A DNA stretch of 41,462 nt from Flavobacteriales bacterium. Its GTDB lineage: Bacteria; Bacteroidota; Bacteroidia; Flavobacteriales_D; Crocinitomicaceae. Below the pieces are notes generated by a model. It did not search any database and had not been told where the DNA came from. It worked only from the letters and a program-made list of their open reading frames with translations. The position numbers and the translations under genes were made by a program. This document shows positions 34,928 to 41,462 of this stretch, one piece after another; position 1 is the stretch's first letter; the number at the start of each line of letters is the position of its first letter. The stretch spans positions 1-41,462 of the forward strand of contig JADFAL010000012.1 of assembly GCA_015665275.1 (NCBI GenBank), read 5' to 3'.

Positions 34928-35332
34928 ATGATTTCGAAGAAAACGAAATACGGACTCAAGGCATTGAGTTATTTAGCAAAACAAGAAACACGTAAGCCTG
35001 TCTTGATTTCTGAAATAGCTCAAACTCAGAATATTTCTCAGAAATTTCTAGAGTCTATTTTGCTGGAGCTCAAGAAAAAAGGGTTTGTTGGATCTAAAAA
35101 AGGAAAAGGCGGTGGATACTACCTGCTTCGTTCTGGAGAAGAGATTACAATTGCTGCGGTTTTTCGTGCTTTGGAAGGCCCTATTGCATGGTTACCATGT
35201 GTCAGCTTAAATTACTACGAGAAATGTGACGATTGTCAGGATGAAGAAAGCTGTGCTCTCAATGGTGCTATGATTCAAGTAAGAGATTCCATTCTTGCAG
35301 TGGTGGAAAAACAAACCATCGCCGATTTATAA
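34928..35332 (+). CDS. Rrf2-family transcriptional regulator
   Basis: A 134-residue protein with an N-terminal winged helix (MISKKTKYGLKALSYLAKQ ... ISEIAQTQNISQKFLESILLELKKKGFV) and the wing KKGKGGGYYL. A C-terminal cluster has four cysteines spaced C-x8-C-x2-C-x5-C in PCVSLNYYEKCDDCQDEESC, which could bind an Fe-S cluster or sense redox. A TATTTTTA sits directly before the ATG, giving a possible near-leaderless transcript. It is a candidate regulator for the suf operon, but that link is only inferred. Confidence 0.92.
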   Translation: MISKKTKYGLKALSYLAKQETRKPVLISEIAQTQNISQKFLESILLELKKKGFVGSKKGKGGGYYLLRSGEEITIAAVFRALEGPIAWLPCVSLNYYEKCDDCQDEESCALNGAMIQVRDSILAVVEKQTIADL

Positions 35333-35378
35333 ATCGAATAACTAAAAAATGTAGTAGCAGGTTAGTGGTAGTCGCAGA

Positions 35379-36035
35379 TTACAGCTCTACAAGCTTGTGT
35401 TTGGCCGCATACATTACAATACCGACCACATTTTTTGCTCCAATTTTCTTCATAATTCCAGCACGATATCCATCAATCGTTCTTTTACTTCGATAGAGCA
35501 ACAATCCAATTTCAGAAGCAGATTTCTCCTGACAGATGTATTTAATGATTTGTAATTCAACACGACTGAACTCTACAGCACCATCGAAACTCGAGACTAC
35601 TTCTCCTTGACGGACCAATTCTCCGATCAGGCATTTCGATGTACGATCGTTCATGTAATAACCGGTCTCTATAGCACTTTCAATAGCTTGTAGAATTTCT
35701 TCCGGTTCGTCGTCTTTGGATAGATATCCGTTTGCTCCGCATTCTACTGCTCTCACAACAAATTCCTGATTATCGAAGTAAGACAATAGCAAGATTTTCA
35801 CGCTATCGTACTTCTCACGGATTTTCTTTGCGACATCAATTCCATTCATCTCTGGCATGCGATAATCCAGCAAAACGACATCAGGAACATTTCCTTTCAT
35901 TTTAAGAAGTAGCTCGACACCCGACTCAGCTTCAATCGACACTTTACAGTTATCGGTGCCGTTGAGCATCGCAATCAGTCCATCTCTGTAGATTCTCTGG
36001 TCCTCAGCTACGCCAATGGTAATCTTCTTCCTCAT
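35379..36035 (-). CDS. NarL/FixJ-type response regulator
   Basis: A 218-residue regulator. The receiver domain has Asp57 in LLDYRMPEMNG as phosphorylation site, with the conserved Ser in LLLSYFD and Lys in YLSKDD. The C-terminal LuxR helix-turn-helix is FSRVELQIIKYICQEKSASEIGLLLYRSKRTIDGYRAGIMKKIGAKN. It is the last gene of a four-gene minus-strand cassette. Its ATG overlaps the kinase stop (36032-36035), so it is the cognate partner. Target genes are unknown; autoregulation of the cassette is plausible. Confidence 0.94.
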   Translation of the reverse strand: MRKKITIGVAEDQRIYRDGLIAMLNGTDNCKVSIEAESGVELLLKMKGNVPDVVLLDYRMPEMNGIDVAKKIREKYDSVKILLLSYFDNQEFVVRAVECGANGYLSKDDEPEEILQAIESAIETGYYMNDRTSKCLIGELVRQGEVVSSFDGAVEFSRVELQIIKYICQEKSASEIGLLLYRSKRTIDGYRAGIMKKIGAKNVVGIVMYAAKHKLVEL

Positions 36036-36784
36036 TTCAGTGACTTTCTTATTTCAACAGTGGTACCTCGCTGTTTTCGTAAAGTACGAACCATCGAGCC
36101 GTTAATATAACGCAATCTACTAACAATGTTTTGAAGTCCGAATGATCCCGGATGATCTTTTGGCATCGCGATCACGCCATTTCCGTCATCCACAATCTCT
36201 AGATTCATAGTATAGTCCTTCATTGTAAGTAATATGTCAATATACGAAGCTTCAGCATATTTTACGATATTGCTCAGCAATTCTTGAACAATTCGATACA
36301 TGGCTAGCTCTTCGTTTTGTTCCAATTGTATGGTCCCATCGTCGGAAATAAGAATAAAATTCACATCAATCTCTACAGTATCATTCATCCTGTTCGTCAT
36401 ATACGACAAGGAATCCGAAAGACCTAACTCTTCCAAAGTATAGGGTAATAACTCGTTGCAAACATTCCGAACCTTATATGTTGTCTCAGAAAGCGTCTTA
36501 GTCATTGCACGTTTTTGTGGGCTATCTTGCAATTGTGCAATATGAAAACGCAGAGCGGTTAAAGAAGCCCCCGTATCATCATGAAGGTCTTGCGCAATGC
36601 GCTTCTGTTCGCGCTCAGTAGCGCGAATTTCTGCTTCTATCAGTCGTTTTTGGTCTGCGAGTTCCAATTCAATAAGCTTGTGGTGTTTTTCGTACATTCT
36701 TCGTTGATAGACCAGTACAAATACCACAATGATTAGTGCAATGAACACCATTATCGCAGACCCAATAATTAACAATCCGTTCAT
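36032..36784 (-). CDS. Sensor histidine kinase, HisKA_3 type
   Basis: A 250-residue kinase with one N-terminal transmembrane helix (residues 3-26) and almost no periplasmic part. A coiled coil leads to the dimerisation helix, with the phospho-accepting His68 in RIAQDLHDDTGASLTALRFH. The ATPase domain shows ELLSNIVKYAEAS (N box), DDGNGV (G1) and GSFGLQNIVSRLRYINGS (G2). With no sensory domain of its own, it probably reads the state of the multi-TM protein encoded just upstream, whose stop overlaps this start (36781-36784). Confidence 0.93.
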   Translation of the reverse strand: MNGLLIIGSAIMVFIALIIVVFVLVYQRRMYEKHHKLIELELADQKRLIEAEIRATEREQKRIAQDLHDDTGASLTALRFHIAQLQDSPQKRAMTKTLSETTYKVRNVCNELLPYTLEELGLSDSLSYMTNRMNDTVEIDVNFILISDDGTIQLEQNEELAMYRIVQELLSNIVKYAEASYIDILLTMKDYTMNLEIVDDGNGVIAMPKDHPGSFGLQNIVSRLRYINGSMVRTLRKQRGTTVEIRKSLK

Positions 36785-37446
36785 AGTCTTCGGCCCTTAA
36801 CAAAGCTGATCACATAAATTATATTGAGTCCTATATTAAGAATTGCATGAATTTGCCAAAAATGGAATCTATTCATGGCTAACAGTTCTTTACTAAATAA
36901 AAATAGGTACAAAGTACCAGCGAAATAGATGATCCAACCAGACGCAAGCCAGAACATAGGCTGTCTTTCGAGATATCTGTGTATTGGTCTTCTCAAAAGC
37001 GAGATATAATAACCGACGCACAAAATAATAACCATGAGGCCTTCAGCATAGCGTTCGTTTGCTTTGAAAGGGTCCCAAGCATCAAAATAAAATTGATCGA
37101 GAAGGGAAAAAATCACAAAGAAGACCAGAAAAACACCTACCACTCCTCGCCAAAAAACTGAATCGTAGCTAAAGAAAAAAATCGCCGAAATGGCCAGAAA
37201 CTCTATAAAAAAGTGGGCATGAAATAAGAACAAGTTGTTGATATGATACGTACTCATAATGCTAGTCGCCAACTCAAATAGCCCCGTGATTATTACGTAA
37301 ACGAAAAGAATACGCAGTGCAAATGACAATGATTGAAGTATATAGCCCCAATAAGAATTGGGGCTACAATCGAACATGCCGATATCAAATGCAGGTGTAT
37401 ACTCATTTCCATTAACTGTTAAGCACGTTTGCATTGCCACAAACAC
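36781..37446 (-). CDS. Multi-TM membrane protein, putative sensor of a kinase cassette
   Basis: Up to 221 residues with about six hydrophobic helices (ILQSLSFALRILFVYVIITG, LFLFHAHFFIEFLAISAIFF, VGVFLVFFVIFSLLD, LMVIILCVGYYISLL, FWLASGWIIYFAGTLYLFLF, WQIHAILNIGLNIIYVISFV). It has no catalytic motif. The N-terminus before helix 1 reads TPAFDIGMFDCSPNSYWGY. The start is uncertain: ATG 37446 (35-bp overlap with the small gene upstream), ATG 37434, or ATG 37377 with no overlap. Its end overlaps the histidine kinase start. Position suggests it is the membrane sensor for the kinase, which lacks one. I do not recognise a named family. Confidence 0.8.
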   Translation of the reverse strand: MFVAMQTCLTVNGNEYTPAFDIGMFDCSPNSYWGYILQSLSFALRILFVYVIITGLFELATSIMSTYHINNLFLFHAHFFIEFLAISAIFFFSYDSVFWRGVVGVFLVFFVIFSLLDQFYFDAWDPFKANERYAEGLMVIILCVGYYISLLRRPIHRYLERQPMFWLASGWIIYFAGTLYLFLFSKELLAMNRFHFWQIHAILNIGLNIIYVISFVKGRRL

Positions 37447-37720
37447 CTGGGCAAGGCATCGATAAATCCGCCACTAAAGCAGTCAGATCATTTTCATTGG
37501 TATCAGCACCAACTAAAACTAACTCTTTATTGCCATCCTCGTCAAGTCCATAGTACATGCGAATGCCTTGGCACCCTTGCTGATTGAGTAATTGGTGCAA
37601 AATGTCTTTACCAAAGAAATGCCCTTTGGTTGCTCCTGGGTTTTGTTTTCTGTACTCCCTTGTTAATGCGGCTCCTGCCGTTAGTGAGATTGATCCTCCT
37701 TCTGTTCCATTAAATGCCAT
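37412..37720 (-). CDS. Small soluble protein at the head of the kinase cassette, unnamed family
   Basis: A 102-residue cytosolic-type protein with no signal or membrane segment. It begins MAFNGTEGGSISL and contains LTREYRKQNPGATKGHFFGKDIL, LNQQGCQGIRMYYGLDEDG and LVLVGADTNENDL. It ends with MPCPGVCGNANVLN carrying two cysteines. The motifs look conserved rather than random, and similar small proteins recur in Bacteroidota genomes as far as I recall, but none has a described function. It is the first gene of the cassette and could be the ligand, effector or regulated output of the sensor. That is inference. Confidence 0.75.
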   Translation of the reverse strand: MAFNGTEGGSISLTAGAALTREYRKQNPGATKGHFFGKDILHQLLNQQGCQGIRMYYGLDEDGNKELVLVGADTNENDLTALVADLSMPCPGVCGNANVLNS

Positions 37721-37983
37721 ACGTTAAATTTTAAAAGATTAATACTTGTTTGAACACCAAAGTAGATTGCAGAAATATGAGATTCAATATCACGTTATAT
37801 TCTCACTTTATTCCCATTAATGATAATTTTAATAATACGCTTAATTCACACTATTGGGTCTGTTTTAAAAAACCGTATTTATGCGCAGTATTTTGCGTAA
37901 ATGTTGCAAACCAAGTCCGTACAAGTGACATAGTAAAATCCACGGATTTTCAGTTGATATCATCGAAAGGCTAGGAAGTTTCG

Positions 37984-37991
37984 TAGTTTTG
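37984..37991 (+). promoter_or_regulatory. thiL promoter -7 element
   Basis: TAGTTTTG matches TAnnTTTG exactly and ends 14 bases before the thiL ATG. No good -33 box was found at the usual spacing. The rest of the 37721-38005 gap shows no gene; a 74-codon frame there has no protein-like character. Confidence 0.4.
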
Positions 37992-38005
37992 CAAAAAACT
38001 TTCAT

Positions 38006-39046
38006 ATGTCAGAGAAACGTACCGAAATCGATGAACTGGGTGAATTTGGTCTCATTGAGCGTTTGACCAACAACGTAACAATCCACCATGACGCCACGCT
38101 GAAGGGTATAGGAGATGATGCTGCAGTAATTGCTATAACCGACGATGAAGTACAATTGGTTTCTACCGACACCATGATCGAAGGAGTGCATTTCAACTTA
38201 ATGTACACACCTTTGAAGCACCTTGGGTACAAACTCGTTGCAACGAATGTTTCGGATATCTGTGCGATGAATGGAAAAGCGGAGCAGATTACGGTTTCTT
38301 TGGCCGTTTCCAATCGTTTCCCGATCGAGGCTCTGGAAGAATTGTACGATGGAATCAAAGCCGCGTGTAATGTCTACAAAGTGGACCTTATCGGCGGAGA
38401 CACTACCTCTTCCCTATCCGGATTGATGCTTTCTGTAACAGTTTTGGGGCGCGCGAAGAAAGAAGAAGTTACCTACAGAGATGGAGCCAAAGAACACGAC
38501 CTTGTTGTCGTGAGTGGTGATTTGGGAGGTGCATACATGGGATTGCAGGTTCTGGAACGTGAGAAAGACGTTTTCAACGCGAACCCAAACATTCAACCAG
38601 ATTTAGACGGACACGATTACATTATGGAACGCCAACTGAAACCAGAAGCGCGCGTGGATGTTGTGCAGTTTTTGAAAGAATTAGAAGTGGTTCCTACCGC
38701 TATGATTGATATTAGTGACGGCCTGGCTTCCGAATTGATGCACATTTGTTCTCAGGGAAAAGTTGGGTGTCGCGTATACGACGAAAAGATTCCTATTGAT
38801 GGAAAAACGTCCATGACGGCGATTGATTTCAACTTGGATCCAATTACCTGCGCATTGAATGGTGGCGAAGATTATGAGTTGCTGTTCACGGTAAAACAAT
38901 CTGACTTTGACAAAATCAAAGGAAATCCGCATATGACTGTGATCGGACATATTACAGATGCTTCTGAAGGTTTATACTATGTTGACAAGAATGCTTCTAT
39001 GATAGAACTTCAGGCACAAGGTTGGAACCATTTCAACCAGGACTAA
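38006..39046 (+). CDS. thiL: Thiamine-phosphate kinase
   Basis: A 346-residue AIR-synthase/PurM-like kinase that phosphorylates thiamine monophosphate to thiamine diphosphate, the last step of cofactor synthesis. Conserved segments are GEFGLIERL, KGIGDDAAVI, STDTMIEGVHFN, DLIGGDTTSS and MIDISDGLASEL. The final GGEDYELLFTV is typical of ThiL. No other thi gene and no TPP riboswitch was seen upstream. It converges on the next gene with a 4-bp overlap of stop codons. Confidence 0.96.
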   Translation: MSEKRTEIDELGEFGLIERLTNNVTIHHDATLKGIGDDAAVIAITDDEVQLVSTDTMIEGVHFNLMYTPLKHLGYKLVATNVSDICAMNGKAEQITVSLAVSNRFPIEALEELYDGIKAACNVYKVDLIGGDTTSSLSGLMLSVTVLGRAKKEEVTYRDGAKEHDLVVVSGDLGGAYMGLQVLEREKDVFNANPNIQPDLDGHDYIMERQLKPEARVDVVQFLKELEVVPTAMIDISDGLASELMHICSQGKVGCRVYDEKIPIDGKTSMTAIDFNLDPITCALNGGEDYELLFTVKQSDFDKIKGNPHMTVIGHITDASEGLYYVDKNASMIELQAQGWNHFNQD

Positions 39047-40608
39047 GACGCCTTTCGTACCGTTCGGTTGTATTTTTCACGTACTACACTTTCGAAGTCT
39101 TTTCCTTTTAACTTGGCTTCTGCCCAAGATTGGAAATCAAAGTAATCCAATGCTACGCTTTCGAAAGCATCATCACCCGTGATGGTAGCCAATTCGTCGT
39201 AAAGATCCTCCCAATAACGGTCTACTTCGAAACGGTCATCGCATTTCGCCAGCTTACCAATAAACTGTAAGAAGACTTTCTCGAAACTATACAGTCGGTT
39301 CCGCGTTTTCAAGAATCGCTGCGTGCTTTTGATGGAGTAGGGCAACAACTTATCGTGATTAAGTTCTAAATGAATCAAGAGCTCTAGCAATTGCGTGAAA
39401 CTGATAATATCCTCCGTTTGATCCAATTCGCTATCATTCAATATTCGATTGACCCATTTTAATGCTTGGGAGAAATCGCTCACTCCGATGTAAGCTACAG
39501 CTACTTTGAATTCGAGGAAGGCACGGCGCGCAGGTACTACCTTATCACCAAATTGATCCAGTTTCTCTTTTACATCATCCGCAATTTGAGCCGCTTTTCC
39601 AAAATCACCTTTTCTGAGGTTCATGCTCAATTCAATGCTATTGATACTCGAGAACAATTTAATCTCTAAATCCTCATTTGCAGTGACTTTGTTCGCCACC
39701 GTCTTCAATTGATTCAAATAAGAAATGGAACTTCTGTAATCGCCTAATTTATCTGAAATATAGATCGCATTCGTGAGCACTGATACTTGCTTATTGACTT
39801 CAATGGCAATGGAGCTGGTGCTTGATTCTATTAGCTCGAGATTCTTGTGCAATGCATCCAATGAGTCGCTCAAATTCGCTATTGCATAATAATACGCACT
39901 CATTACATGATAATATAAATAGCGTGCTTCCGTGGTTACATGTTCTGCAGGCACAGGGCGTTCTAGTAATTCTTTACAGATTTCTGTATAATGTGCAGCA
40001 TCTTCTTTGGAACGCGCCACACCTTTCTTAGACAATTGACTGAACAATCTGCTTTTGATTTGCCATAAAGTAGCATAATACTGAAGTGATTCAATCTGCG
40101 AACTTTCTTGTTCCGTAAATGCATTCATTTGCGCCTCTGAAATTCCGGAGTACCCCATTGTTTCGTGAATGCGCTTTTGCTTATTGGCAATTTCAATGAC
40201 CAGTGCGGGCTTCTCATATTTCAGTGCCAATTTCTCAGCACTTCTTAACAACCTTCGACTTTGATCGTACAAAGATCGGTCGTAAAGAATATCGGAAGCG
40301 TGCAACATTTTGTGTATTTGTGCTTCTATAGACCCGGACGCGTGAAATGCATCCAAGGCACTCAAGATGTGATCATACAAACGTTTTTTGGTAATAGAAA
40401 AGCGCTTCAAAAAAGCCTCGCCTTTGAAGAAATCGAACAATGCTTTTTCATCGTACGCGGGCATTTTATCCAAGTAATCGAAAATGCGTACATAGTTGTT
40501 TTCTCCTCCAATTGTATGGCGGGATGACATCAACTTAAAGTACCTTTTTTCCGATTTTGACATGGACTGAACCAGATCAAACAACGCTTCATTTACCTTT
40601 CCAGACAT
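39043..40608 (-). CDS. Large helical (TPR-like) protein of unknown function
   Basis: A 521-residue, almost entirely helical, soluble protein without signal peptide. The N-terminus LFDLVQSMSKSEKRYFKLMSSRHTIGGENNYVRIFDYLDKM resembles a Bacteroidota family of unknown function. Repeating helix pairs such as SLYDQSRRLLRSAEKLALKY, LSDSLDALHKNLELIESS and DFSQALKWVNRIL suggest TPR-like repeats. It probably acts as a protein-binding scaffold in the cytoplasm. It is convergent with thiL; no operon partner is visible. Confidence 0.75.
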   Translation of the reverse strand: MSGKVNEALFDLVQSMSKSEKRYFKLMSSRHTIGGENNYVRIFDYLDKMPAYDEKALFDFFKGEAFLKRFSITKKRLYDHILSALDAFHASGSIEAQIHKMLHASDILYDRSLYDQSRRLLRSAEKLALKYEKPALVIEIANKQKRIHETMGYSGISEAQMNAFTEQESSQIESLQYYATLWQIKSRLFSQLSKKGVARSKEDAAHYTEICKELLERPVPAEHVTTEARYLYYHVMSAYYYAIANLSDSLDALHKNLELIESSTSSIAIEVNKQVSVLTNAIYISDKLGDYRSSISYLNQLKTVANKVTANEDLEIKLFSSINSIELSMNLRKGDFGKAAQIADDVKEKLDQFGDKVVPARRAFLEFKVAVAYIGVSDFSQALKWVNRILNDSELDQTEDIISFTQLLELLIHLELNHDKLLPYSIKSTQRFLKTRNRLYSFEKVFLQFIGKLAKCDDRFEVDRYWEDLYDELATITGDDAFESVALDYFDFQSWAEAKLKGKDFESVVREKYNRTVRKAS

Positions 40609-40713
40609 GTATAAAAATTATTGATTCACAAGTAGTATATCTAAGATAGGTAAAGAACAGGGACGTTTTTTGACAAACATTTGAAGTGTATAATTTATTG
40701 AGTGTTCGGACGC

Positions 40714-40738
40714 GTGGGCTTCGAGAACCTCGACCCAC
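40714..40738. repeat. Strong hairpin GTGGG-ct-TCGAG-aac-CTCGA-CCCAC
   Basis: Two consecutive perfect stems (GTGGG/CCCAC and TCGAG/CTCGA) with a three-base loop and a two-base bulge. It lies in the gene-free stretch 40609-40894. The arm CTTCGAGAACCTC differs by one base from CTTCGAGAGCCTC of the inverted repeat at 5293-5308, so it looks like another member of a dispersed palindromic family. No T-run follows. Confidence 0.55.
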
Positions 40739-40846
40739 TGGATAAAAATTCCCCGAAGAAGTATTTAGGTTATCGAAGTACATCTCGAATCCACTTGGTG
40801 TTCTTTATTTGGAACATGCGCGCTAAGGCTCCAGAAGTGCGGGCAC

Positions 40847-40873
40847 AAAAAAAGGCATCACTAAAATGATGCC
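40847..40873 (-). terminator. Intrinsic terminator of the small acidic lipoprotein gene
   Basis: On the minus strand GGCATCA, a six-base loop and TGATGCC form a perfect stem followed by seven T, about 22 bp after the stop codon. Confidence 0.85.
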
Positions 40874-40894
40874 TGAAATTAAAAATAGTTTGGA

Positions 40895-41194
40895 TTAATT
40901 TTGATTCGGATTTTCCGGGTCTGGCGTATCCTCATCCGGATCTGAATTCGGATCGGTGATTCCACCATCGAATACAGTACCATCTCCATTGTCCGTCGGT
41001 AATCCAGTGTCTTCTGCTCCCACTCGTGCATCCGAATCATTGTTCGAATTTGATGTACGAGCGTTTTCATCACTATCAGGAGCATCTTGCCATAAAGGCG
41101 CTTCTAATTCTTGCGCTGGAGCGATCTCTTGCTTTTGACAAGAAACGAACCCTAGACCAAGAATTACTGCTGATATGTAAAATACTTTTTTCAC
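40895..41194 (-). CDS. Small acidic lipoprotein, function unknown
   Basis: About 99 residues from a GTG at 41194. This start gives a compact signal sequence (VKKVFYISAVILGLGFVSC) with lipobox FVSC and a purine-rich AGAAAGA just ahead. A longer frame begins at TTG 41248 but adds 18 residues before the signal. The mature part is a low-complexity acidic chain of Asp, Glu, Asn, Pro and Gly (DSDENARTSNSNNDSD ... DPNSDPDEDTPDPENPNQN). Such tails may bind calcium or simply be disordered. No homologue recognised. The 268 bp beyond it, up to the window end, show no gene. Confidence 0.7.
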   Translation of the reverse strand: MKKVFYISAVILGLGFVSCQKQEIAPAQELEAPLWQDAPDSDENARTSNSNNDSDARVGAEDTGLPTDNGDGTVFDGGITDPNSDPDEDTPDPENPNQN

Positions 41195-41462
41195 TCTTTC
41201 TAATTTATTATCACCGAGAGTATTAACAAATATAAGTGAATATCTCAACAGTGTCAGTGAATCTTTGCATATAATCCGTTCCTAGTGGGGATATACATCC
41301 TAACAGGAAGAATCGTAATTGTAAATACTTATGAGACTTCAGCTTATACACCCGCTCAGTTTATTATAAAGAATGTATTTCAAGTGTGTACGAACAGCAA
41401 AACTGAAATAAACAAAGCTTGGGAAAGTACCTCTCATCCCATGAGAATTATTTTCCCCAGGT

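Noticed and set aside
35323-35336. 14-bp perfect palindrome CGATTTATAAATCG at the Rrf2 stop codon
   Set aside because: It covers the last codons and stop, is AT-rich and lies away from any promoter; probably chance.
37750-37974. 74-codon plus-strand frame upstream of thiL
   Set aside because: AT-rich spacer with no recognisable protein pattern; more likely promoter DNA.

Overview
The window reads as ordinary chromosome of a Bacteroidota bacterium, most likely Flavobacteriales and possibly a Crocinitomicaceae/Fluviicola-like lineage (the lineage below order is inference). The signs are type IX secretion C-terminal sorting domains on two proteins, a PorP/SprF outer-membrane protein with a SprB-type repeat partner, DUF2723 and DUF2480 proteins, a DUF1343 (NamZ-type) lipoprotein, and several intergenic copies of the Bacteroidota -7 promoter element TAnnTTTG. 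No phage, transposase, CRISPR array or rRNA was seen.

Layout. 1-5.3 kb: a cut-off LytTR response regulator, tryptophan 2,3-dioxygenase, PurE, a NamZ/DUF1343 lipoprotein, and an FtsX/LolC-type permease that meets NamZ head to head. 5.4-10.0 kb (minus strand): a PD40/SprB-repeat protein with PorP/SprF, a leucine-rich-repeat protein, RibF and a small lipoprotein. 10.1-14.6 kb: the sufA-B-C-D iron-sulfur assembly operon and a convergent HEAT-like protein. 14.9-17.1 kb: a solute-binding-like lipoprotein, a rhomboid protease and a SixA phosphatase. 17.3-22.2 kb: an ECF sigma factor followed by a membrane protein with four exact 41-residue repeats and a beta-barrel-like C-terminus, a PKD-like lipoprotein, a T9SS cargo protein, and then the RNase P RNA gene with its own promoter.

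22.1-27.7 kb: a two-TM protein antisense to the end of rnpB, a T9SS-secreted alpha/beta hydrolase, NADP isocitrate dehydrogenase, beta-carbonic anhydrase, the C-terminal half of an SbtA-type bicarbonate transporter (probable remnant), a DUF2188 protein and tRNA-Gln. 28.0-35.3 kb: a very long DUF2723 membrane protein, a polysaccharide deacetylase, DUF2480, an MFS transporter and an Rrf2 regulator. 35.4-37.7 kb (minus strand): a compact four-gene signalling cassette (small soluble protein, multi-TM protein, histidine kinase, LuxR-type regulator). 38.0-41.2 kb: ThiL, a 521-residue unknown helical protein and a small acidic lipoprotein.

The most interesting points are the small-protein/membrane-protein/kinase/regulator cassette, the tandem-repeat putative anti-sigma protein in the sigma-factor operon, three intergenic blocks rich in TAGAC/GTCTA words and carrying inverted repeats (one inside the suf operon, one bounded by a perfect 16-bp inverted repeat), and the half-length bicarbonate transporter beside a carbonic anhydrase. 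Several convergent gene pairs overlap at their stop codons.
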